A DNA stretch of 53,228 nucleotides, taken from the NCBI GenBank assembly GCA_003697125.1, contig RFGB01000021.1, positions 1-53,228 of the forward strand. Direction: 5' to 3'. The position numbers and the translations under genes are program-made. Shown here in pieces: positions 1-9,053 of the stretch. Below the pieces are notes generated by a model. It saw only the letters and a list, made by a program, of their open reading frames with translations, had not been told where the DNA came from and did no database searches. Every line of letters starts with the position of its first letter. Position 1 is the stretch's first letter. Source of the stretch: Alphaproteobacteria bacterium (lineage in GTDB: Bacteria; Pseudomonadota; Alphaproteobacteria; Rhodobacterales; Rhodobacteraceae).

Positions 1-368
1 GCGCCCGCCCCATGCGCCATGTCGCCGGGCGCGAGGCGCAGGCGCGGGGCGGGGGTCGGCTGGGCCGCGGCCGGGGGCGTTGCCGGCGCATCCGCCGCGT
101 CGATCCCGCGCCCCAGCGGGTCGCTGCGCCCCTTCAGCGGCCGGCGGAACACCAGCAGGCTGTGCAGCACCTCGACGCGGCCGCGCAGCAGGCCGCGCCG
201 CTCCTCCATGGGCAGGGTCTCGCTGCGCAGGAACTCCCAGCCCTCGGCCGCCGCGTCATTGATCGTCTCGGCCACCGTGGCGGCGAACCTTTCGAGGGAC
301 GAGCCCATCCCGCGCACCCGCTTTGCGCGGCGCGGCGCGGGAATGACCCGGTATTCATACTGCGTCAT
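1..368 (-). CDS. DUF4177 domain-containing protein (partial, C-terminus outside window)
   Basis: Reading the minus strand from an ATG at 366-368 gives MTQYEYRVIPAPRR, followed by a compact domain ending in a VLHSLLVFRRPLKG-like strand, then a Pro/Ala-rich tail that runs off the window. The ORF track lists only shadow frames here because the true frame has no stop inside the window. The opening Q-Y-E-Y-K/R-V-I-P-A-P and the GWE-(Y/F)-L-R core are typical of small DUF4177 proteins in Rhodobacteraceae, whose function is unknown. It lies downstream of the GST gene on the same strand, with 82 bases between them, so the two may share a transcript. The 3' end is missing, so full length is unknown. 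Confidence 0.75.
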   Translation of the reverse strand, partial: MTQYEYRVIPAPRRAKRVRGMGSSLERFAATVAETINDAAAEGWEFLRSETLPMEERRGLLRGRVEVLHSLLVFRRPLKGRSDPLGRGIDAADAPATPPAAAQPTPAPRLRLAPGDMAHGAG

Positions 369-450
369 GCTTCGCCCCATCATGCCGCCCCCCCCGAATG
401 GCGGCGGGGGACCGAATGAAGCACAGGCCGCGGATGCGGACAATGCCGGT

Positions 451-1158
451 TCAGCGCCTGCCCTGACCGAACAGGACCTTCTGCGCCTCGCGATCCGCCC
501 GCAGATCGCCGCGCATCTCGGCCGCCACCGCCCTGCCCCGCTGCACCGCGGGCCGTGCGCCCACGCGGTCGAGCCAGGCCTTCATGTGGGGAAACTCCTC
601 GATGTCCTGCTCCTGGTTCTTCCAGCCAGAGGCCCAGGGCCAGATCGCCATGTCGGCGATCGAATAGTCGCCGGCGACGAATTCCCGGTCGGCAAGGCGC
701 CGGTCGAGCACGCCGTAGAGGCGGCGGACCTCGTTGCGGTAGCGGTCCTTGGCATAGGGGATGTCCTGGGGCGGTTCCAGCGAGGGGGCATAGCGCAGGA
801 AGTGGTGCGCCTGCCCGGCCATTGGCCCGAGCCCGCCCATCTGCCACATCAGCCACTGCTCGATCTCGACCCGCTCGCGTTCGTTGCGGCCATAGAACAT
901 GCCGGTCTTGCGGCCCAGATACTGCAGGATCGCCCCCGATTCGAAGATCGAGATCGGCGCGCCGTCCGGCCCCTCGGGGTCGATGATCGCCGGCATGCGG
1001 TTGTTGGGCGCGATCTTCAGGAAGTCTGGGTTGAACTGTTCGCCCCGGCCGATATTGACCAGCCTGACCTCGTAGGGCAGGCCCATCTCCTCCAGCGCGA
1101 TGGTGATCTTCCAGCCGTTCGGGGTGGGCCAGTAGTAGAGCGCGATCGGTGCGGGCAT
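451..1158 (-). CDS. Glutathione S-transferase family protein (YfcG/Nu-class-like)
   Basis: A 235-residue protein. The N-terminal thioredoxin-fold domain (about 1-85) opens with PIALYYWPTPNGWKI and carries the NNRMPAI cis-proline loop and the FESGAILQYL glutathione-binding segment. The helical C-terminal domain contains YSIADMAIWPW. The TPNGWK signature and the ES-AI loop fit the YfcG/YghU-like GSTs, which act as glutathione-dependent disulfide reductases or peroxidases. I chose the ATG at 1158 over the longer ORF start at 1218 because it has a CGGAGGAAT ribosome site and matches the family N-terminus. The glutathione-dependent formaldehyde dehydrogenase nearby on the same strand suggests a small glutathione-linked detoxification group. 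The physiological substrate cannot be told from sequence. Confidence 0.88.
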   Translation of the reverse strand: MPAPIALYYWPTPNGWKITIALEEMGLPYEVRLVNIGRGEQFNPDFLKIAPNNRMPAIIDPEGPDGAPISIFESGAILQYLGRKTGMFYGRNERERVEIEQWLMWQMGGLGPMAGQAHHFLRYAPSLEPPQDIPYAKDRYRNEVRRLYGVLDRRLADREFVAGDYSIADMAIWPWASGWKNQEQDIEEFPHMKAWLDRVGARPAVQRGRAVAAEMRGDLRADREAQKVLFGQGRR

Positions 1159-1235
1159 GGGATTCCTCCGGCTGATGCGTCGGGAATGGTGATGAACCGT
1201 CGCGGCGGCGATGTCCACCGCCGCCGTGGCGACCG

Positions 1236-1523
1236 TCAGACACCCTCGACCAGCACCATCTCGCGCACCGAGCCCCGCAGCGCATGGGGCAGGATCGCGT
1301 GATAGCCGGGGCCGTCATAGAAGGCGCGGGCAGTTTCCCAGTCGGGAAACTCGATCACCACGTTGCGGCTGCGCGCATTGCCCTCCAGCGCCTCGTGCCG
1401 CCCGCCGCGGGTCAGGAACCGCCCGCCCGCCGCGGCGACCAGCTCCGGCGTGCGGGCCGCGTATTTCGCGTATTCCTCGGGATCGGTCACGTCGATCCGC
1501 CCGATGATATAGGCTTTCGGCAT
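1236..1523 (-). CDS. DUF1330 domain-containing protein
   Basis: A 95-residue ferredoxin-like (dimeric alpha/beta barrel) protein starting MPKAYIIGRIDVTDPEEY and containing RNVVIEFPDWETARAFY, both hallmarks of DUF1330. The real start is the ATG at 1521-1523, preceded by a GAAGGGGGGAAGG ribosome site. The 386-residue ORF in the track that reads through it is a chimera of this frame and a shadow of adhI. Its start follows the adhI stop by 14 bases on the same strand, so the two are very likely co-transcribed. DUF1330 members are usually uncharacterised small enzymes or accessory proteins; no specific reaction can be assigned. Confidence 0.88.
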   Translation of the reverse strand: MPKAYIIGRIDVTDPEEYAKYAARTPELVAAAGGRFLTRGGRHEALEGNARSRNVVIEFPDWETARAFYDGPGYHAILPHALRGSVREMVLVEGV

Positions 1524-1537
1524 CGGCCTTCCCCCCT

Positions 1538-2668
<1,131 letters not shown>

Positions 2669-2746
2669 GGGGCATCCTCCCTGTCCACGGAACCAGTGCC
2701 GCGACTGTGCGCCAGCATCGCGCCCGGGGCAAGCATGTGCGCCCGG

Positions 2747-3772
2747 TCAGATCACCGGCGGGGCATCGGCGCGCACCAGGCCGACATTGGTCCATACCAC
2801 CGGGTGGCCACGCCGCGCGCGCCGGTCGAGCATGGCGAGGTGGATGTCGAGCGCGCGCCCGCTCAGCCCCGGCAGGCGGAGCGGGTCGAGCCCGTTCCAG
2901 GGCAGGAAGGGATTGCGCCGCAGATGGCCGTGCAGCTCGATGCGCATCGTCGGCCGGGCCGAGGGCGCGCGCCCGTGAAAGGCGAAGGTGTCGGCGACCA
3001 CCAGCGTGTTGGCCCTGACCGCGATTCGTCGCGGCGCGGGCAGGCCCAGCGCGGCCAGCTCGGCCGCGGTGATCCGGAAGGAGCCGAAGCGGTGATGGGG
3101 GCGCGGGTCGTCGCGGGCGGTCAGGCTCTGGCGGTATTCCCATTCCAGCCGCTCCGGCGTCAGCCGGTGCGAGCCGGGGACGAAGACGAAGGGGCCGTCC
3201 TGCTCGCCGACATCATGCAGGAACAGCCAGAATTTCGACGTGGCGTGGAAGGTGTCGGCGTGCAGCTCGGTCTGGGGGTCGGCCTCGCCGCGATCCGGCT
3301 CGGCGATCACCGTCTGCACGAAGTGGATCGGCGCCCCCGCCCGTCCCGCGGCATAGCCGGCAAGCCGGTCCAGCCGCGGCGCCCGGACCGTGGCGACGGC
3401 CAGCGGCAACAGCGGCCGGGTGGCCTCGGTCAGGGGAATCATCCGGGTGACGGTCTGGCCCTGGCGCATCTCCCAGGCCGGAAGCGGCCGGCCCAGCACC
3501 TCGCGGCGCAGGGCTTCGAAGGTTTCCCCGGGCAGGTAGTCGGGCCGGATCAGGAACCCGTCGCGATCGAGGGCGGCGCGGTCGGCGGGATCCAGCCGGT
3601 CGGCCATCCAGGCCCGGCGCAGCCGCGCCGCGCGCGCGGCCAGCGCGACGCGCCCACGGTGCAGGCCCAGCCGGTTGAGCGCCGGCGAGCCGAGGATCGG
3701 GTTGGCGACGAAGGACTTGTCCTGCCCCAGGACCCCGAGCGCCCAGAGCGGGAAGGCCAGCGGATTCGGCAT
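2747..3772 (-). CDS. Phytanoyl-CoA dioxygenase (PhyH)-like protein
   Basis: A 341-residue protein resembling Fe(II)/2-oxoglutarate-dependent PhyH oxygenases. A jelly-roll core contains LHADTFH (iron ligands His171 and Asp173), then FVFVPGSH, and a distal TFAFHGRAPSARPTMRI giving the third iron ligand His266 and a following Arg likely to bind 2-oxoglutarate. I prefer the second ATG (3772): the ribosome site GGGGGGAGG abuts the first ATG at 3778 but lies 6 bases before 3772. It is upstream of adhI on the same strand, 78 bases apart, so it could be read together with that group. Substrate is unknown; many bacterial members hydroxylate small molecules rather than phytanoyl-CoA. Confidence 0.8.
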   Translation of the reverse strand: MPNPLAFPLWALGVLGQDKSFVANPILGSPALNRLGLHRGRVALAARAARLRRAWMADRLDPADRAALDRDGFLIRPDYLPGETFEALRREVLGRPLPAWEMRQGQTVTRMIPLTEATRPLLPLAVATVRAPRLDRLAGYAAGRAGAPIHFVQTVIAEPDRGEADPQTELHADTFHATSKFWLFLHDVGEQDGPFVFVPGSHRLTPERLEWEYRQSLTARDDPRPHHRFGSFRITAAELAALGLPAPRRIAVRANTLVVADTFAFHGRAPSARPTMRIELHGHLRRNPFLPWNGLDPLRLPGLSGRALDIHLAMLDRRARRGHPVVWTNVGLVRADAPPVI

Positions 3773-3873
3773 CGGCATCCTCCCCCCTGCCGGAGGGTTC
3801 TGATACACCGCCCAGGCGCGGCGGTCGAGCGGGCGCTCTGGCCGCCGGCGGGGCGGGCGGCTAGGGTCACGCC

Positions 3874-4563
3874 ATGCAGGACCAGCACCCGCGCAAGCAT
3901 TCGCTGACCCTTCAGGGGCACCGGACCTCGGTCAGCCTGGAACCGGCCTTCTGGACCGCCTTCCGGTGCATGGCGGCGGCGCGGGGCGTGTCGCTGAACG
4001 CGCTGGCGGCCGAGATCGATGCGCGGCGCGGGGCACGCACCGGGCTTGCCACGGCGATCCGCCTCGCCGTGCTGGACTGGGCGCTGGCCGGGCCAGGGGC
4101 GGGCGCGGGCGGGCGGCAGGCCGCATCACATGGCGCCGGGGCGCGCGTCAGCCCGACGCCGCGCGACGAATCGGGGGAGGAGAGGATGCGAAGCGAGGAT
4201 CTGGACGGCGGGCGGCTTGAGCACTGGAGTCCGCGGGAGGTCTGGGAGGCGCTGGAGCGCAACGAGATCGTGCTGATCGATGTGCGCACGCCGCAGGAAT
4301 ACATGTTCGAGCATGTCGAGGGGGCGCTGCTGGCGCCGATGGCCGATCTGAGGCCCGAGAGGCTGCCCGGGCAGGAGCGCAAGCGCATCGTCTTCCATTG
4401 CGGGTCGGGGGCACGTTCGCGCCGGGTGGCCGAGGCCTGCGCCCGGGCGGGGATCGACCCGGTGGCGCACATGGAAGGGGGATTTGCGGCATGGAAGGCG
4501 GCGGGGCTGCCCTATGTCGCCACCGATCCCGCCACCGGGGCGCCGCGCCGCGTCTCGCCCTGA
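3874..4563 (+). CDS. Ribbon-helix-helix (RHH_4) / rhodanese fusion ORF
   Basis: One uninterrupted 229-codon frame. Residues 1-71 (KHSLTLQGHRTSVSLEPAFW and a following helix pair) match the small RHH_4 DNA-binding-like proteins common in Rhodobacterales. Residues about 115-215 form a single-domain rhodanese with IDVRTPQEY, HVEGALLAP and an active-site loop HCGSGARS carrying Cys176, the expected sulfur carrier. A low-complexity Gly/Ala/Arg linker joins them. The rhodanese half has its own in-frame ATG at 4186 preceded by an excellent GGGGGAGGAGAGG ribosome site. The locus may therefore give both a fusion and a stand-alone rhodanese, or the stop of the first gene may have been lost. Both kinds of gene normally stand alone, so the fusion is unusual. 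Function beyond sulfurtransfer is not evident. Confidence 0.8.
   Translation: MQDQHPRKHSLTLQGHRTSVSLEPAFWTAFRCMAAARGVSLNALAAEIDARRGARTGLATAIRLAVLDWALAGPGAGAGGRQAASHGAGARVSPTPRDESGEERMRSEDLDGGRLEHWSPREVWEALERNEIVLIDVRTPQEYMFEHVEGALLAPMADLRPERLPGQERKRIVFHCGSGARSRRVAEACARAGIDPVAHMEGGFAAWKAAGLPYVATDPATGAPRRVSP
4171..4188 (+). promoter_or_regulatory. Internal ribosome site and ATG for a stand-alone rhodanese
   Basis: Within the RHH/rhodanese frame, TCGGGGGAGGAGAGG lies directly before an in-frame ATG (codon 105), exactly where the rhodanese domain begins. This is the strongest Shine-Dalgarno match in the neighbourhood and argues that a product of about 125 residues is made separately, whether or not the long form is also translated. 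Confidence 0.6.
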
Positions 4564-4576
4564 CCGGGGCGGGCGG

Positions 4577-5017
4577 TCAGCCCTCGCCCGCGCCCCGCTT
4601 GCGCCGGCCGTAGAGTTCGAGCCGGTGATGGACCAGCTCGAACCCCAGCGCCTCGGCGATCTCGCGCTGAAGCCGCTCGATCTTCTCGGAGCGGAATTCG
4701 TGGATCTCGCCGGTGTCGATGTCGATGATGTGGTCGTGATGCGGGGTGTCGGCCGGCTCGAACCGTGCCGGAACCCCCTCGAAGGCATGGCGCTGAACCA
4801 TGCCCTGCGCCTCCAGCGCGGCCAGGGTGCGGTAGATGGTCGACAGCGAGACCGACCCGTCCACCTCGCGCACCCGGCGGAAGATCTCGGTCGCATCGGG
4901 GTGATCCTCGGCCTCGGCCAGCACCTGCACCAGCAGCGCGCGCTGGCGGGTCATGCGCACGCCACCCTCGCGCAGGGCCTCCTCCATCCGCTTCGCGCGC
5001 CGCGCCGCATCAGACAT
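4577..5017 (-). CDS. mur: Fur-family metalloregulator, probably Mur (manganese uptake regulator)
   Basis: A 146-residue Fur-family repressor. The N-terminal winged helix (about 10-85) includes [11 protein letters not shown] and the recognition helix [13 protein letters not shown]. The C-terminal dimerisation and metal domain begins with [16 protein letters not shown], the HHDH metal-binding signature. The CxxC structural zinc motif of many Fur proteins is absent, as in alphaproteobacterial Mur. It is divergent from a manganese/iron-type ABC transporter operon, with a perfect palindrome in between; this is the classical arrangement of Mur controlling sitABCD. The name Mur is inferred from context; Fur itself cannot be excluded from the sequence alone. 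Confidence 0.88.
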   Translation of the reverse strand: MSDAARRAKRMEEALREGGVRMTRQRALLVQVLAEAEDHPDATEIFRRVREVDGSVSLSTIYRTLAALEAQGMVQRHAFEGVPARFEPADTPHHDHIIDIDTGEIHEFRSEKIERLQREIAEALGFELVHHRLELYGRRKRGAGEG

Positions 5018-5058
5018 GCCGCAAGATTATCCCCCGGGGCGGGCAATGCAACGCCCAG

Positions 5059-5075
5059 ATGCGAATGGTTCGCAT
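5059..5075. promoter_or_regulatory. Fur/Mur-type palindromic operator
   Basis: ATGCGAA-TGG-TTCGCAT is a perfect 7+3+7 inverted repeat in the mur/sitA intergenic region, flanked by AATGCA on the left and TGCATT on the right. It sits 5 bases upstream of a TTGACA -35 element. It resembles the AT-rich, TGC/GCA-bounded sites bound by Fur and Mur. I infer that it represses sitABCD, and perhaps mur, when manganese or iron is plentiful. Confidence 0.7.
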
Positions 5076-5080
5076 TTGCA

Positions 5081-5109
5081 TTGACAGTTGCGCCTCGCCG
5101 GACTAGTCA
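5081..5109 (+). promoter_or_regulatory. Probable sigma-70 promoter of sitABCD
   Basis: A perfect TTGACA -35 hexamer, a 17-base spacer and a weaker TAGTCA -10 hexamer lie 33 bases before the sitA start. The adjoining upstream palindrome would place a bound Fur/Mur dimer across or just above the -35 region, consistent with repression. Confidence 0.6.
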
Positions 5110-5141
5110 GGAACCGTCATGGCGCGGGGAGAGGATCACGC

Positions 5142-6104
5142 ATGCTGGAACGGCGCAGCTTTCTGGGCATGGCCGCGGGGGCCGCGGTGCTGGCCGCAAC
5201 GCCCCTGCGCGCCGCGGAACGCCTGGCGGTCGTGGCCACAACCGGCATGATCGCCGATGCGGCGCGGGTGGTGGGGGGCGACCTGGTGACGGTGCGCGGG
5301 CTGATGGGCCCCGGCGTGGACCCGCATTCCTACCGCCAGACGCGCAGCGACATCGCCGCGATGGCGCGGGCCGATCTGGTGCTGTGGCATGGCCTGCGGC
5401 TGGAGGCGCAGCTGGTCGAGTTCATGGCCGGGCTTGGCCGGCGCAGGCCGGTGGTCGCGGTTGCCGAGGCCCTGCCCCGCGACAGGCTGATCGCCCATCC
5501 CGAATATCCCGGCCAGTTCGATCCCCATGTCTGGATGGACCCCGCCCTATGGTCCGAGGTGATCGTCGCGGTGCGCGACGCGCTGGGTTCGGCGATGCCG
5601 CAGGGGCGGGCGCAGTTCGCGGCCAATGCCGCGGCCTATCGCGCCGAGGCCGCCGCGCTTCGCGACTATGCCGCGGCGGTGCTGCAGACGGTGCCCGCGC
5701 CGGCGCGGGTGCTGGTCACCGCCCATGACGCCTTCGGCTATTTCGGCCGCGCCTTCGGCTTCGAGGTCGAGGGGATCCAGGGCATCTCGACCGAATCAGA
5801 GGCGGGACTTGCCCGGATGGCCGAGCTCGTGGAGCTGATCGTCACCCGCGGCATCCGCGCCGTCTTCGTCGAGACGTCGGTCAGCGACCGCAACATCCGC
5901 GCCCTGATCGAGGGGGCGGCGGCGCGGGGCCACCGGGTCGCCATCGGCGGCGCGCTGTTCTCGGACGCGATGGGCCCGCCGGGCAGCTACGAGGGCACCT
6001 GGCTCGGGATGATCGATCACAACGTCACCACCATCGCCCGCGCGCTGGGCGGCGACGCGCCCGCGACCGGCAGGCTGGGCCGGCTTTCCGCCGCCGGGGG
6101 GTGA
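5142..6104 (+). CDS. sitA: Mn/Fe (Zn)-type metal ABC transporter substrate-binding protein
   Basis: A 320-residue cluster A-I (TroA/PsaA-like) periplasmic metal-binding lipocalin-unrelated binding protein. The N-terminus MLERRSFLGMAAGAAVLAATPLRA looks like a Tat signal peptide (RRSFLG followed by a hydrophobic stretch and A-x-A-like site). Putative metal ligands are His62 (GVDPHSY), His129 (FDPHVWMD), Glu218 (STESEAG) and Asp275 (LFSDAMG). Two His plus Glu and Asp is the pattern of manganese/iron binders; there is no long His-rich loop as in zinc-specific ZnuA. I chose the ATG at 5142, which follows GGGGAGAGG, over the upstream non-ATG start. First gene of a four-gene transporter operon whose members overlap by 1-4 bases. 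Confidence 0.88.
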   Translation: MLERRSFLGMAAGAAVLAATPLRAAERLAVVATTGMIADAARVVGGDLVTVRGLMGPGVDPHSYRQTRSDIAAMARADLVLWHGLRLEAQLVEFMAGLGRRRPVVAVAEALPRDRLIAHPEYPGQFDPHVWMDPALWSEVIVAVRDALGSAMPQGRAQFAANAAAYRAEAAALRDYAAAVLQTVPAPARVLVTAHDAFGYFGRAFGFEVEGIQGISTESEAGLARMAELVELIVTRGIRAVFVETSVSDRNIRALIEGAAARGHRVAIGGALFSDAMGPPGSYEGTWLGMIDHNVTTIARALGGDAPATGRLGRLSAAGG

Positions 6105-6913
6105 TGGCGATGCGCACCGGACTGGCGATACCGCCCGGCCCCGAGCTTCCCCCGGCGCCCGCGGAACCGGCGCTGGTCATCCGCGACCTGACGGTGACCT
6201 GGGGCGAGCGGCCGGCGCTGATCTCGGTCGATGCGGCATTCCCGGCCGGGCGGCTCTCGGCGATCATCGGCCCGAACGGCGCCGGCAAGTCGACCCTGCT
6301 CAAGGCCGTGCTGGGCATGGTCCGGCCGCTTTCGGGCCGGATCACCGTGGCCGGCATTCCCGTCGCCCGCGCCCGCGACCGCATCGCCTATGTCCCCCAG
6401 CGCGCCAGCGTCGACTGGGACTTCCCCGTGCGGGTGGCCGATGTGGTCGAGATGGGGCTGTGGCGGCGGCTGGGCCTGCTGCGCCGTGCCGGTCCGGCCG
6501 AGCGGGCGCGGGTGGCGGCATGCCTTGACCGCGTCGGCATGGCCGAACTGGCCGGGCGCCAGATCGGCCGGCTGTCGGGGGGCCAGCAGCAGCGCGTCTT
6601 CCTCGCCCGGGCGCTGGTGCAGGAGGCCGAGCTGATCCTGCTCGACGAACCCTTCGCGGGGGTCGATGCCGCGACCGAGCGGGCGGTGATCGGCGTCTTG
6701 AAGGACCTGCGCGCCGAGGGTCGCACGGTGATCGTGGTGCATCACGACCTGGCCACGGTGAGGGACTATTTCGACCATGTCCTGCTCCTGAACCGGTGCA
6801 GCGTGGCCGAGGGTCCGGTGGCGCAGGCCTTCACCGCCGATGCGCTGCAGCAGACCTATGGCGGGCGCCTGCCGGCCGCCTATCTCGGCCAGATCGGGCT
6901 GGGCGGGCAATGA
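6104..6913 (+). CDS. sitB: Metal ABC transporter ATP-binding protein
   Basis: A 269-residue ABC ATPase that powers metal import with SitA and the SitC/SitD permeases at the inner membrane. Visible motifs are Walker A GPNGAGKST, the Q-loop AYVPQRASVDWDFP, ABC signature LSGGQQQR, Walker B LILLDEPFAGVD and the switch histidine in VVHHDL. The VDWDFPV(R/T)V segment after the Q-loop is typical of the manganese/zinc transporter ATPases. The ATG overlaps the sitA TGA by one base; a GTG three bases earlier is an alternative. A Pro-rich stretch of about 25 residues precedes the ATPase domain. Confidence 0.92.
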   Translation: MAMRTGLAIPPGPELPPAPAEPALVIRDLTVTWGERPALISVDAAFPAGRLSAIIGPNGAGKSTLLKAVLGMVRPLSGRITVAGIPVARARDRIAYVPQRASVDWDFPVRVADVVEMGLWRRLGLLRRAGPAERARVAACLDRVGMAELAGRQIGRLSGGQQQRVFLARALVQEAELILLDEPFAGVDAATERAVIGVLKDLRAEGRTVIVVHHDLATVRDYFDHVLLLNRCSVAEGPVAQAFTADALQQTYGGRLPAAYLGQIGLGGQ

Positions 6914-8115
6914 CCGGGCTTGCCGACGCGCTGATGCTGGGGGCGGGATGGAACGCCGCCCTGGTGACCATCGGGGCGGCGCTTCTGGGCGGCGCGGCCG
7001 GGGCGGTGGGCAGCTTCCTCTTCCTGCGCGGCCGCGCGCTGATCTCGGACGCCATCGCCCATGCCACCCTGCCGGGGGTCGGCCTCGCATTCCTGATCAT
7101 GGCCGGGCTGGGCGGCGACGGGCGCAACCTCGCGGGGCTGATGGCCGGGGCGGCGGCAACCGCCCTTCTGGGCGTTCTGGCGGTCGAGGCGATCGGGCGG
7201 CGCACGCGGCTGACCGAGGATGCCGCCATCGGGGCGGCGCTGTCGGTGTTCTTCGGCGCCGGCCTGGTGATCCTGACCGTGATCCAGTCGCTGCCGGCCG
7301 GGCGGCAGGCGGGGCTGGAGGGCTTCCTTCTCGGCGCCACCGCCGGAATGCTGCTGCACGAGGCGCTGATCGTCGCGATCGGCGGGGCGATGGCGGTCGC
7401 GGCGGTGTGGGCGCTGCGCCGGCCGATGATCCTGGCCGCCTTCGATCCCGGCTTCGCCACCGCCACCGGCTGGCCGGTGCGCCGGGTCGACCTGGCGATG
7501 CTGGCCGTGGTGCTGGCGATCACCGTGATCGGGCTGAAGATCGTGGGGCTGGTGCTGATCGTGGCACTTCTGATCATTCCGCCGGCCGCGGCGCGGTTCT
7601 GGACCGAGCGCGCCGTCGGGATGGCCGCGATTGCCGGCGCGCTGGGCGCGGCCGCCGGCTGGGTGGGCACGGCGATCTCGGCCACCGCGCCGGCGCTGCC
7701 CACCGGACCGATCATCGTGCTGACCTGCGCCGCGCTGTTCGCGGTGTCCCTGCTGGTGGCGCCGCAACGCGGGGCGCTGGCGGCGCTGGTCCGTCACCGG
7801 CTGATGCGCCGGCGGGTGCTGCAGCGGCAGGGGCTGCTCGCGATGGCCCGCGGCGTGCCGGCCGCCGACCCGGCGGCGCGCGCCGTCCTGCGGGGCGAGG
7901 GGCTGATCGACGCCGCCGGGCAGGCCACCGCGGCGGGACGGGCGGCGGCGGCGCGGCTGATGCGCGACGAGGCGCGCCGCGCGCTGCTGCGCAGGCTGAG
8001 GCCCGACCACCCGGCGCTGCAGTCCGATGACGGGCTGACCCCGATCGATGCCCTTCTGGCCACCGACGAGATCGCCGATCTCGACCGGCGCCTGATGCGC
8101 GGGGCCGGGTCATGA
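6910..8115 (+). CDS. sitC: Metal ABC transporter permease with C-terminal extension
   Basis: A 401-residue ABC-3 family permease starting at an ATGA overlap with sitB. About eight hydrophobic segments occupy residues 10-290, including the family motif LRGRALISDAIAHATLPGVGLAF and IVGLVLIVALLIIPPAAA. After the last segment there is a hydrophilic extension of about 110 residues, Arg/Ala/Leu-rich (from about 295), predicted cytoplasmic. Simple ABC-3 permeases end near 280-290 residues. Extended SitC proteins with a winged-helix-like tail occur in some alphaproteobacteria, but I cannot confirm a fold here. It would pair with SitD as a heterodimeric channel. Confidence 0.9.
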   Translation: MTGLADALMLGAGWNAALVTIGAALLGGAAGAVGSFLFLRGRALISDAIAHATLPGVGLAFLIMAGLGGDGRNLAGLMAGAAATALLGVLAVEAIGRRTRLTEDAAIGAALSVFFGAGLVILTVIQSLPAGRQAGLEGFLLGATAGMLLHEALIVAIGGAMAVAAVWALRRPMILAAFDPGFATATGWPVRRVDLAMLAVVLAITVIGLKIVGLVLIVALLIIPPAAARFWTERAVGMAAIAGALGAAAGWVGTAISATAPALPTGPIIVLTCAALFAVSLLVAPQRGALAALVRHRLMRRRVLQRQGLLAMARGVPAADPAARAVLRGEGLIDAAGQATAAGRAAAARLMRDEARRALLRRLRPDHPALQSDDGLTPIDALLATDEIADLDRRLMRGAGS

Positions 8116-9053
8116 ACGGCGCCGAGTTCGTCCAGCTCAGCCTGACCCCGCTCCTGATCGGGGTGCTGGCGGCGGTGGCCTGCGCGCTGCCGGGGAACTT
8201 CCTGATCCTGCGCCGGCAGGCGCTGATCGGCGATGCCATCAGCCATGTCGTCCTGCCCGGCATCGTGGTCGCCTTCCTGCTGTCGGGGCAGGCGACGGGC
8301 CCCGCGATGCTGGCCGGTGCGGCCGGCGCGGCGCTGGTCGCGGTGGTGCTGATCGAGCTGGTCCGCCGGCTTGGGCGCATCGAGCCGGGTGCGGCGATGG
8401 GGGTTGTGTTCACCGCCATGTTCGCGCTCGGGGTGCTGCTGCTGGAACAGTCCGACAGCTCGGCGGTGCATCTCGATGTCGAACATGCGCTGATGGGCAA
8501 TCTGGAAAGCCTGATCTGGTTCGACGCCGAGGGCTGGCATTCCGTGGCCGACCCCGTCGCGCTGGCGGCGCTGACGCCCGAGCTGCCGCGGATGGCGGCG
8601 GTATGCCTTCTGCTGGCGCTGACCCTGCGGCTGTTCTGGCGGCCGCTGGTGCTAAGCACCTTCGACGAGGGGTTCGCCGCCGGGCAGGGATATCCCGTCC
8701 GGGTGATCGGGCTCGGCATCGTCGTCATGGCCGCCCTGGCCGCGGTGGTCGCCTTCGATGCGGTGGGGGCGATCATCCCCATCGCGATGTTCATCTGCCC
8801 GCCCGGAGCGGCGCGGCTGATGACCGACCGGCTGGGCGCGCAACTGGCCTGGAGCGTCGCCTTCGGCGCGGTCGCGGCGGTGGCCGGCTATCTGCTGGCC
8901 GGCCATGGCCCGGCGTTGATCGGCCTGGACGGCAGCGTCAGCGCCGCGGGAATGATCGCCGTGACCTCGGGCCTGATCCTCGGCCTCGCCTGCCTGTTCG
9001 GCCCCCGCCGCGGCCGGGCCGCGGCCCCGCCGGGGGGGCGGGCCGGCGCCTAG
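8112..9053 (+). CDS. sitD: Metal ABC transporter permease
   Basis: A 313-residue ABC-3 permease. Its ATG overlaps the sitC TGA (ATGA). Hydrophobic segments alternate with conserved loops such as LRRQALIGDAISHVVLPGIV and VGAIIPIAMFICPPGAARL, paralleling those of SitC without the C-terminal extension. Last gene of the operon; the four overlapping starts imply translational coupling. The TAG stop overlaps the stop codon of the convergent reductive dehalogenase gene in a shared CTAG. Confidence 0.91.
   Translation: MNGAEFVQLSLTPLLIGVLAAVACALPGNFLILRRQALIGDAISHVVLPGIVVAFLLSGQATGPAMLAGAAGAALVAVVLIELVRRLGRIEPGAAMGVVFTAMFALGVLLLEQSDSSAVHLDVEHALMGNLESLIWFDAEGWHSVADPVALAALTPELPRMAAVCLLLALTLRLFWRPLVLSTFDEGFAAGQGYPVRVIGLGIVVMAALAAVVAFDAVGAIIPIAMFICPPGAARLMTDRLGAQLAWSVAFGAVAAVAGYLLAGHGPALIGLDGSVSAAGMIAVTSGLILGLACLFGPRRGRAAAPPGGRAGA

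Noticed and set aside
369-450. Hairpin GCCGCC...GGCGGC after the GST gene as a terminator
   Set aside because: Short six-base stem inside a homopolymer-like C-run and no T tail; too weak to call.
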